5,560 bases of DNA, taken from assembly GCA_030672605.1 (NCBI GenBank), contig DAOVGE010000088.1, positions 1 through 5,560 of the forward strand. The letters are read 5' to 3'. Made by a program: the position numbers and the translations under genes. This DNA is from Methanosarcinales archaeon (lineage in GTDB: Archaea > Halobacteriota > Methanosarcinia > Methanosarcinales > Methanogasteraceae). Below are positions 1-5,003 of this stretch, piece after piece (position 1 is the stretch's first letter; each line of letters begins with the position of its first letter). The notes below the pieces were generated by a model. The model worked only from the letters and a program-made list of their open reading frames with translations. It did no database searches and was not told the origin of the DNA.

Positions 1-161
1 GGGACCGATTCAGTTTGGGGCATACACATCTTTTCATCACCCCAGGGTCTACCTGCCAAAAATGCTATACTTTATTTTTCTGCAAGCCCTGGTACGGTAT
101 AACAACATCTTCTGACAACTTCCATGGGGAAACCGGGGTTGCAAAACTACCGAAATTGACC
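1..161. other. Non-coding region downstream of the DHH gene
   Basis: No credible gene is visible. A plus-strand open frame starting at position 15 runs into and antisense to the conserved DHH gene and has no recognisable domain. The stretch is the 3' flank of the minus-strand DHH gene, whose stop codon is at 164-162. Its one notable content is the hairpin-forming repeat at 45-90, which lies about 70 bases past the stop and could end or stabilise the transcript. Nothing else is recognised between 91 and 161. Confidence 0.6.
45..90 (-). repeat. Hairpin-forming repeat, copy 1 (inverted relative to copy 2)
   Basis: The reverse complement of 45-90 matches 4377-4420 along its whole length, with one 2-bp difference (TA present here). 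Read on the minus strand it can fold: AGGG pairs with CCCT at the base (CCAGGG at 42-47 and CCCTGG at 87-92 on the plus strand), then CTTGC with GCAGG including one G-T pair, then AAAAAT with ATTTTT, leaving a 10-base loop. It sits just past the DHH stop in the sense direction of that gene. It could be a REP-like mobile hairpin, an end of a small element, or a 3' processing or termination signal. The match is read directly from the sequence; the function is inferred. Confidence 0.85.
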
Positions 162-2216
162 TCACCCATCAGTCTCCAGCTTCCCGATCATCTCAGCCAG
201 CCGCTGCAGAACCTCTGTTCTCATCCCCTCCACGAACTTGATGCTGCCAACGACGAGATGCCCGCCGCCGCTGACACCCGCCCCGACCAGTTCGTCGTGC
301 AGTTCCCTGACCATCTGCGGGATGTTCATGCCAGCCCCACGCGATCTGATCACAGCGAAGTCGGGACCGTACCCGAGTGTCACCACGGGGTCGTCCGTTT
401 TCTGGCATATCCGGTCATGAATCTCGCCAGAGGTCTTGCCCGGTGGCGGGAATGTGAACTTGTGTGCAAAGTGCTCAAGGTCAATCACGTTCAGTGACAC
501 CCCATTCGGCAGTCTCTGCGTGCGCACGTTTGGCATACACACTCTCAACTGATCCTCGATCATGCTCTTTGCCTGGTCGCAGAGCAGTTTCACGAGTTTT
601 CGATGACGGTCGAGTTTTCCGAAGTTGAGAATGTCGTTTAAGAGACCGCGTCCATCCTGGAATTTGAGCCAGAATGCCGCATAATCGAGTGCGAGTGCGA
701 TATCCGAGAGTTCGGCTGCGGTGTAGCGGTCTGATACGAGGTCGATGTATCGGGATGCCTCAGCCGCCTCTGATCGGTCGCCGATTGCAGAGACTGCGGG
801 AAGATGCTTTATCTCGTCTGTTACGTCCGGATTGATCATGCGTGCGACCTCGAAGCAGACCATCCCTGCCGTGACCCCGAAGTCGCCGCCCACGTGGTAC
901 GGATTCACATGCTCGCAGAGATACTGGTCAACAACCTCGTCCGGGTGGTGGTGATCGACCACGAGAACATCGATCCCATACACCTGGGTGTATCTGAACG
1001 CTGGCACATCCTCCTCGGTTGATCCGTTGTCAACAAGGATTATCAGGGGCAGGTCCTGCCCGTGCCGCGCCTGATCTCCGAGCGCGAAGGTAATGTCCCT
1101 GACGATGTCCATCATCTCGTAAAACGGCGCCTTTGAGGGCGACCGTCTGTAGAAGTAGTACTCTGCGTCGGTTCCGCCGACTTCCCGTATCAACGGAAGA
1201 ATCGCCCTTTCAATTGCGATTCCCGCGGTCATCCCGTCGGCGTCCGCATGGTGCCTGAGAACAATCGGCTGGGATGAGAATATCGCCCTTCTGATCCGCT
1301 TTGCAACAGCGCGCATACCCTCCTTGAGTAATGTCGTAACCTCGCTCTCGATTAAGAAATCGACATCTTGCGGCTCGGCGAGCGTATCAAGCGCACGCTC
1401 GATGCGGTCGCAAATCCCGGCTGCGTCGCTTCCAAAAAGCCCCTTCATCTCGGCAACCTCGATCTGGATATCCTGATTTCTCATCGACGCCTCGCCGACC
1501 ACTCTCACGATGGTACCGGAATCAACCTCGGGATATGCTCGCTCTCCGGCACGCTCGAATGCAGCGCACATAACTGTGCCGGATTCATCGAGCACAGTAA
1601 ATATCGTTGGTCCTGCGGTCTGCTTTACGTGGATAACCTTTCCGGCAATGGATACAGTCTTACCAACATGTTTCAAGAGATCAGAACTTCGATATTCCGG
1701 AAAATGTTTCTCTATTTCAACAATCTGGTACTCTTTCAGTTTTTTCGGAATCAATTCTATGTTTCCGTTCGGTTTTACATTCTGTACCTGCACATGCACA
1801 GTATCTCCAACAGCAACATCAGAACCGAGATTGTTCGAACGAATCAATCCGCGCATCTTCTTGTTCAGATCGATGAATGCCCCGAAGTCAGTAACCCCAT
1901 TGACCGTCCCTTCGTAGAGATCGCCCACAACAAGATCCTGCAGATCGCAAAGATCGCTCAGAAGATTCACGGACGGCGTATCCACGTGACCCGTAATCTC
2001 GCCACTACCGCCGCATTCCGGGCATTTTTCTATTATTTTGACGACTCCTGTGCCCCCGCATACCGGGCAGGAGCCATCAAGAGCGCGGCTCAGCTGTTCC
2101 TCAGACAATTCACCCAGATTGATCGATTTTGCCTTACCGGTTCCCTTGCATGCGGCGCATTTCTTCTCTTCGACTATGATTTCCCCTTTGCCGCTACATC
2201 TCTCGCATAATGCCAT
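162..2216 (-). CDS. DHH/DHHA1 phosphoesterase (archaeal RecJ-like nuclease) with zinc fingers, S1 and OB domains
   Basis: Predicted cytoplasmic nuclease or phosphodiesterase of 684 residues acting on DNA, RNA or nucleotides. Domains in order: four DnaJ-type CxxCxGxG motifs (first Cys at 4, 20, 50, 65), enough for two zinc sites; an S1 RNA-binding domain (about 97-158); an OB-fold of the tRNA_anti type (about 184-258); the DHH catalytic domain with HHADADG at 322-328, the aspartate of LVDNGS at 396, DHHHP at 421-425 and GD at 479-480; and DHHA1 with SGGGH at 649-653. All expected metal-binding residues appear present. The order resembles archaeal RecJ-like nucleases such as HAN, the Hef-associated 3'-5' exonuclease; this is recalled family knowledge, and no Hef gene is visible here. 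The open frame extends 25 codons upstream of ATG 2216, but that extension looks like translated leader and the zinc finger starts right at MALC. No Shine-Dalgarno is seen. Last gene of the minus-strand cluster, 103 bp after the membrane protein gene. Substrate unknown. Confidence 0.93.
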   Translation of the reverse strand: MALCERCSGKGEIIVEEKKCAACKGTGKAKSINLGELSEEQLSRALDGSCPVCGGTGVVKIIEKCPECGGSGEITGHVDTPSVNLLSDLCDLQDLVVGDLYEGTVNGVTDFGAFIDLNKKMRGLIRSNNLGSDVAVGDTVHVQVQNVKPNGNIELIPKKLKEYQIVEIEKHFPEYRSSDLLKHVGKTVSIAGKVIHVKQTAGPTIFTVLDESGTVMCAAFERAGERAYPEVDSGTIVRVVGEASMRNQDIQIEVAEMKGLFGSDAAGICDRIERALDTLAEPQDVDFLIESEVTTLLKEGMRAVAKRIRRAIFSSQPIVLRHHADADGMTAGIAIERAILPLIREVGGTDAEYYFYRRSPSKAPFYEMMDIVRDITFALGDQARHGQDLPLIILVDNGSTEEDVPAFRYTQVYGIDVLVVDHHHPDEVVDQYLCEHVNPYHVGGDFGVTAGMVCFEVARMINPDVTDEIKHLPAVSAIGDRSEAAEASRYIDLVSDRYTAAELSDIALALDYAAFWLKFQDGRGLLNDILNFGKLDRHRKLVKLLCDQAKSMIEDQLRVCMPNVRTQRLPNGVSLNVIDLEHFAHKFTFPPPGKTSGEIHDRICQKTDDPVVTLGYGPDFAVIRSRGAGMNIPQMVRELHDELVGAGVSGGGHLVVGSIKFVEGMRTEVLQRLAEMIGKLETDG

Positions 2217-2319
2217 GTTAATTGATCTGGGCGCATCGAGGTTATGTGTTATGTGGCGCGTGGTACATGTTACGTGCGATCTGCCATACACAAGTTGGGC
2301 TATTGCGCAGATTACGCAC

Positions 2320-3123
2320 TCACGTTATCCGCTTTTTGTCCGCATGACTGCGATACGATGTCGAGATGCCGCGCACCACTTCAAGCAGGAACTCGTGCAG
2401 GTCCTCATCGCCCTCCTCCAGCGATTTGATCATCTCTGATGCGGTTCTGTGCAGCTGCACATTCTCCTTTCTCAGTGCGAGAAGGCTGTTCTTCATCGGC
2501 TGCAGCGCTTCTTCGAGCACCCTCTCACGGCTAGTCTCCAGATTATCAAGGGCTGTATCAAGCGACGTTGTGTACGCGCTCAGTTCTCCGACCTTCGCAG
2601 CAAGGACTTTATTCTCCTCGTCGAGCATACCAACGACCTCGTACGCCTTGCCACTTGCCTGACGTAGTCCGCGAATCTCATCCTCCAGTTTGCCGGTTGC
2701 AGTCCTGCTCTCGTTTGCAGAGACGCCGCACTCTCTTGAGGCTTCGTTGCAGAGGTTTGCAGCATCCGAGCACTGATTCATGACTGTTACGAGTGTGCCT
2801 ATGTGCTCTTTGAGTTGCGCCATCTGGGTCTTTCGATCTAAAGACTCCTCTCGGAGTTCGACATCCGTGTAAAAGATCTTGCTTATAACCGTGGGCGCAA
2901 CTGCGTACGTGACCGCATAGCCGACGACCATCGCCCATACCAGAACGATTACGCCCAAACCCATCTCATCGAGAGATTCGCTGAAGGCGTGCGCGCTCAC
3001 CTGATTCAACTTGAGAACGACCAACAGAACAAGAGACCCAAATACGATAAACGAGACCGTAAGAAACACAAAAGTAAGCAGTATCAGTTTTTTTATCGTT
3101 TTCAGGGTATCAGTGTGCGTCAT
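2320..3123 (-). CDS. Two-helix membrane protein with long cytoplasmic coiled coil, function unknown
   Basis: 267 residues from ATG 3123; a TTG two codons upstream (3129) is an alternative start. Two hydrophobic helices are visible, about 13-38 and 54-80, joined by a short acidic loop. Lysines just before helix 1 suggest both ends are cytoplasmic. From about residue 87 to 250 the protein is rich in Glu, Lys, Leu, Ala and Ser with heptad-like spacing, so it is probably a long coiled coil. It contains three cysteines (118, 125, 132) spaced seven apart, which would fall on one face of a helix. No catalytic motif, HAMP or methyl-accepting hallmark was recognised. It begins 8 bp after the PRC-barrel stop codon, strongly suggesting co-transcription and a shared role. 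I do not recognise the family; membrane scaffold, tether or cell-division partner are possibilities only. Confidence 0.85.
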   Translation of the reverse strand: MTHTDTLKTIKKLILLTFVFLTVSFIVFGSLVLLVVLKLNQVSAHAFSESLDEMGLGVIVLVWAMVVGYAVTYAVAPTVISKIFYTDVELREESLDRKTQMAQLKEHIGTLVTVMNQCSDAANLCNEASRECGVSANESRTATGKLEDEIRGLRQASGKAYEVVGMLDEENKVLAAKVGELSAYTTSLDTALDNLETSRERVLEEALQPMKNSLLALRKENVQLHRTASEMIKSLEEGDEDLHEFLLEVVRGISTSYRSHADKKRIT

Positions 3124-3131
3124 CGTCAAAA

Positions 3132-3386
3132 TTATCTCATCATGGCTTCATTCTTGTCCACGACGATGAAGTCCTTGACTGCACGGACAGCGCCGAACGG
3201 GATTAACATGTAATTCCCTTCTAACTGGTACAGGGACTTGTCCACAGACAGATCCGGCTTCACCACGAGATTGATCAGTTCGCCGCTGTGGATGTTCATC
3301 ACGATGTTGTACAGCACGCCGAGCGCAGACCCATCACTGCTCATAACATTCTTCTTTGACAAATTCTTCGCAAATATTCTTACCAT
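3132..3386 (-). CDS. PRC-barrel domain protein
   Basis: Small single-domain PRC-barrel protein (84 residues), typical in size for the archaeal stand-alone form. Family hallmarks are the N-terminal RIFAKNLS, the SDGSALGVLYNIVM turn-strand segment (17-30), GELINLVVKPD (35-45), YMLIPFGAVRAVKDFIVV (59-76) and a short polar tail. PRC barrels are small beta-barrels that mediate protein-protein or RNA contacts; members function in haloarchaeal cell division (CdpB-type proteins). I chose ATG 3386 because a GAGAGGG Shine-Dalgarno-like run (3399-3393) lies 6 bases before it. The ATG at 3392 abuts that run with no spacer and would add only two residues. First gene of the minus-strand cluster, under the divergent promoter and palindrome at 3405-3454. 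The precise role is unknown. Confidence 0.92.
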   Translation of the reverse strand: MVRIFAKNLSKKNVMSSDGSALGVLYNIVMNIHSGELINLVVKPDLSVDKSLYQLEGNYMLIPFGAVRAVKDFIVVDKNEAMMR

Positions 3387-3392
3387 TGCCAT

Positions 3393-3399
3393 CCCTCTC
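3393..3399 (-). promoter_or_regulatory. Shine-Dalgarno-like site deciding the PRC-barrel start
   Basis: The minus strand reads GAGAGGG here. It is directly followed by ATG at 3392 (no spacer) and, 6 bases on, by ATG at 3386. Normal ribosome spacing favours the second ATG, which also gives the usual family N-terminus. It is the clearest ribosome-binding site in the window. Confidence 0.5.
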
Positions 3400-3404
3400 G
3401 TATT

Positions 3405-3420
3405 AGTACTATTAAGTACT
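3405..3420. promoter_or_regulatory. AGTACT-ATTA-AGTACT palindrome, candidate operator
   Basis: Two copies of the self-complementary hexamer AGTACT (3405-3410 and 3415-3420) are separated by ATTA, forming a 16-bp dyad. On the minus strand it sits about 28 bp downstream of the TATA-like centre, so it would overlap or lie just past the predicted start of the PRC-barrel transcript. A bound dimeric repressor there could block initiation. The symmetry is directly visible; the operator role is inferred. Confidence 0.45.
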
Positions 3421-3439
3421 TACCTTTACCACTCATACT

Positions 3440-3456
3440 TCTTTATATTTAAATTG
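3440..3456. promoter_or_regulatory. Shared AT-rich TATA-like element of a divergent promoter
   Basis: TTTATATTTAAAT at 3442-3454 resembles an archaeal TATA box on either strand (minus strand ATTTAAATATAAA, with A-rich sequence upstream that could serve as a BRE). On the plus strand the centre lies about 35 bp before the methyltransferase ATG 3483, predicting a very short leader of roughly 10 bases. On the minus strand it predicts a leader of about 35 bases for the PRC-barrel gene, with room for its Shine-Dalgarno and the palindrome. One box or two overlapping boxes may be used. Confidence 0.6.
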
Positions 3457-3482
3457 TTTTGTCACATTTAACCACCCGTATC

Positions 3483-4139
3483 ATGTCAGAATTAAACACA
3501 AAAAAAAAACCGGATCACTATCGAGAGGACTGCAACAGGATTGCGTCCGTGTACGATCCCCTTGTTAGATCCCTCTCTTCATTTTTTGGGGGAGAGCGAA
3601 GCCTGAGAATGCTTACAATCGAAAAAATGGAACTGAAACCACACCAGAAGGTTCTGGACGTCTGCTGCGGAACTGGCACACTCTGCGCGATGATCGCAGA
3701 GGAGGTTGGGGGTGGCGGAGAGGTGATCGGAATCGATCTTGCTGAAAACATGCTGAAGAGGGCGGAAAAGAAGAGACGTGGCAACATGAGCTTCTCTCTT
3801 GCGAATGCCGAAGAGATCCCGTATCCTGATGAATATTTCGATTGCGCATGCATAACATTCGGCTTGCACGAGATGCCGCATCCGGTGCGCATGAACGTAC
3901 TTCGCGAGATGCGCAGAGTGCTTAAAGCGGGGGGCATAATCGTTGTTCTCGATTATCTGCGCCCCACGGGTGCGCTGGTCAGGTCACTGTTTAACGTCTG
4001 GATGCTCGTGGAAGGGGTGACTGCAAGAGACTTCATCAAGCGAGATCTGTCTTCGATTGTGCGGGATTCCGGCTTCGATTCGGTTGAACTGGATATTCAC
4101 TGGATGAAGACGCTTCAGATCGTGCGCGGCAGGAAATAA
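3483..4139 (+). CDS. Class I SAM-dependent methyltransferase, UbiE/COQ5-like (Methyltransf_11 type)
   Basis: 218-residue soluble methyltransferase transferring a methyl group from S-adenosylmethionine to an unidentified small molecule. Motif I is VLDVCCGTG (57-65), the UbiE-like variant with two cysteines in the glycine-rich loop. GIDLAENML (83-91) holds the acidic ribose-binding residue, NAEEIPYPDEYFD (108-120) is the adenine-side and motif II region, and REMRRVLKAGG (141-151) precedes the strand carrying IIVVLDY. The N-terminal YDP (24-26) near a helical cap is also typical of UbiE/MenG relatives. Quinone or methanophenazine-type lipid methylation is possible but not shown. An upstream in-frame TTG at 3459 lies only about 11 bp from the TATA-like centre, ahead of the likely transcript start, so ATG 3483 is preferred. 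No Shine-Dalgarno is seen, consistent with a short-leader message. Codons for residues 6-9 contain an A10 run (3500-3509), a potential slippage site. Divergent from the PRC-barrel operon. Confidence 0.9.
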   Translation: MSELNTKKKPDHYREDCNRIASVYDPLVRSLSSFFGGERSLRMLTIEKMELKPHQKVLDVCCGTGTLCAMIAEEVGGGGEVIGIDLAENMLKRAEKKRRGNMSFSLANAEEIPYPDEYFDCACITFGLHEMPHPVRMNVLREMRRVLKAGGIIVVLDYLRPTGALVRSLFNVWMLVEGVTARDFIKRDLSSIVRDSGFDSVELDIHWMKTLQIVRGRK

Positions 4140-4186
4140 ATTCGAATCGTACTTATTCAATATTGTGCGGATATCAGCATATACCA

Positions 4187-4200
4187 CCACGAGATTACAG
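4187..4200 (+). repeat. CCACRAGATTACA-type direct repeat, copy 1
   Basis: These 14 bases match 4277-4290 at 12 of 14 positions, in direct orientation 90 bp apart. The second copy is part of the left arm of the large palindrome, so this may be a detached fragment of a related element. Confidence 0.45.
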
Positions 4201-4225
4201 TACATGCCTGACAACTTGAGAATAA

Positions 4226-4253
4226 AATCAGTGGAATCAGTGTTAATCTGTGG
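4226..4253 (+). repeat. Three tandem degenerate AATCWGTGK units
   Basis: AATCAGTGG (4226-4234), AATCAGTGT (4235-4243) and, after one base, AATCTGTGG (4245-4253) are consecutive variants of one 9-base unit. They end directly before GCTAA and the start of the 112-bp palindrome. The wording resembles short dispersed repeats seen in many archaeal and bacterial genomes (recollection, not a search). Confidence 0.55.
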
Positions 4254-4260
4254 CTAAAAG

Positions 4261-4372
4261 GTACGTGTTTAGCTAACCACAAGATTACACAAATTTCCAC
4301 GAGAAAGACTACCATCTTCTTGTGTTACTCTCGTGAAATATCGTGGTTTTTTCACCTCAGCTAAACACATAC
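4261..4372. repeat. 112-bp imperfect palindrome with nested arms
   Basis: The outer arms GTACGTGTTTAGCT (4261-4274) and AGCTAAACACATAC (4359-4372) are inverted copies with one mismatch in 14. Nested inside are CACAAGA (4278-4284) against TCTTGTG (4318-4324), and CACGAGA (4298-4304) against TCTCGTG (4329-4335). AACCAC (4275-4280) also has a complementary GTGGTT at 4343-4348. The nested pairs compete, so alternative folds are possible. It ends 4 bp before hairpin repeat copy 2, and the two may form one composite element. It could be a non-autonomous mobile element or a structured RNA; no encoded protein is seen. Confidence 0.7.
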
Positions 4373-4376
4373 GCTA

Positions 4377-4420
4377 AGGGCTTGCAGAAAAATAAAGTAG
4401 CATTTTTGGCAGGTAGACCC
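4377..4420 (+). repeat. Hairpin-forming repeat, copy 2
   Basis: Inverted copy of 45-90, identical except for a 2-bp deletion. Read on the plus strand, the sense of the methyltransferase, it folds as AGGG with CCCT (4421-4424), CTTGC with GCAGG, and AAAAAT with ATTTTT around an 8-base loop; the deletion lies in that loop. It starts 237 bases past the methyltransferase stop codon, so its orientation relative to upstream transcription is the same as copy 1 relative to the DHH gene. Confidence 0.85.
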
Positions 4421-4505
4421 CCCTATAAAAAGCTTGATAGCGGACAGTTATGCACATGAAGAAAGTTGAAATTTCCTGATTCTGATGGATTCTGTGGTTT
4501 CCAAT

Positions 4506-4583
4506 CTTTGCGCCCTTGCGTCACCCCCGTCTTTCTCGTTCCACTGATCTAACGCAAGGTCGCAAAGGTGCAAAGACGCAAAG
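4506..4583. repeat. Octamer GCAAAG-family repeat with 16-bp inverted arms
   Basis: The right arm is four consecutive octamers: ACGCAAGG, TCGCAAAG, GTGCAAAG, ACGCAAAG (4552-4583). The left arm, CTTTGCGC then CCTTGCGT (4506-4521), is the inverted form of the first two, matching at 15 of 16 positions across a 30-base spacer. The arrangement can form a 16-bp stem. Similar CGCAAAG-type repeats are scattered through many prokaryotic genomes, as far as I recall; their function is unclear. Confidence 0.7.
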
Positions 4584-4683
4584 TTGAGAGAGATACGCCC
4601 GCGTTTTTCACATACGCGAGGGAGCTACCGTTAGCGACCACCGAAAGCATCAGAACTATGAAATTTCAATATGTTATTTTTCG

Positions 4684-4980
4684 GTGACGACTACGCGGAG
4701 CGAATGCCTTGATGCGAGAGTGCGGGGGCGGCAACTCCCCTGCAGCGTAATTCAGGCAGATCTCGACCGCGACATCCAGATCGCCGCCGCAGACGCCGCA
4801 ATCGCGCTTGCATTCGGCAATGTCACACTTCGCCCCACATTCCAACTCGCAGCCAGCGGTTCCGCCTCGTGCAACGCATGGACGCATGGACGCACGCTGA
4901 TGTCAGCGGCGACCACCGTGTCACCTCGCCCATGCGCTCTAATGATATTGCAGGCGGTGGGTGGGGCGATAGAATTATGA
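4684..4980. other. GC-rich tract with overlapping open frames, no gene confidently called
   Basis: Base composition changes sharply: this tract is clearly richer in G and C than the AT-rich sequence on either side. Several frames are open at once: plus strand 4684-4980 (98 codons from GTG); minus strand 4887-4666 (73 codons, eight cysteines, including six spaced 3-4 residues apart); minus 5005-4823; and a minus frame without a start codon that stays open down to a stop at 4752. None has a convincing ribosome site or a domain I recognise, and GC-rich sequence is expected to leave frames open. A duplicated GCATGGAC occurs at 4876-4891. It could be a decayed gene, a transferred fragment or a small cysteine-rich metal-binding protein gene; evidence is too thin to choose. 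Confidence 0.4.
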
Positions 4981-5003
4981 CCGAGCGGACGCGATGAAAG
5001 AGC

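Larger units (their letters stand above)
4140..5003. other. Long intergenic region: repeat cluster followed by GC-rich stretch
   Basis: 864 bp without a convincing gene. In order it holds degenerate 9-10 bp repeats (4187-4253), a 112-bp imperfect palindrome (4261-4372), copy 2 of the hairpin repeat (4377-4420), a TATA-like TATAAAAAG (4424-4432) followed only by a nine-codon open frame, an octamer repeat family (4506-4583), a short dyad CGCGT/ACGCG (4600-4618), a second dyad CACCGAAA/TTTCGGTG (4639-4686), and a GC-rich tract to about 4970. No tRNA T-loop signature or CRISPR periodicity is visible. It resembles an accumulation zone for small dispersed repeats and decayed sequence. Confidence 0.7.

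Noticed and set aside
15..497. 160-codon plus-strand open frame
   Set aside because: It runs through the hairpin repeat and then antisense to the conserved DHHA1 end of the DHH gene; no motif and no ribosome site.
1368..2210. 280-codon plus-strand open frame
   Set aside because: It lies wholly antisense to the zinc-finger, S1 and OB part of the DHH gene, which has clear domain motifs. Its own translation has no recognisable domain.
2217..2291. 25-codon N-terminal extension of the DHH protein
   Set aside because: The extension has no conserved character, and the zinc-finger domain begins immediately after the ATG at 2216.
3459..3482. TTG start eight codons upstream in the methyltransferase frame
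   Set aside because: It would lie about 11 bp from the TATA-like centre, upstream of the expected transcript start; the ATG at 3483 fits better.
3518..3937. 139-codon minus-strand open frame
   Set aside because: Antisense to the methyltransferase SAM-binding motifs; no domain or start signal of its own.
4424..4479. TATA-like TATAAAAAG followed by ATG at 4450
   Set aside because: The open frame after it is only nine codons long. It could promote a small RNA, but nothing else in the sequence supports that.
4140..4583. CRISPR array
   Set aside because: The repeats here differ in sequence, spacing and orientation; there is no regular repeat-spacer periodicity and no cas gene in the window.
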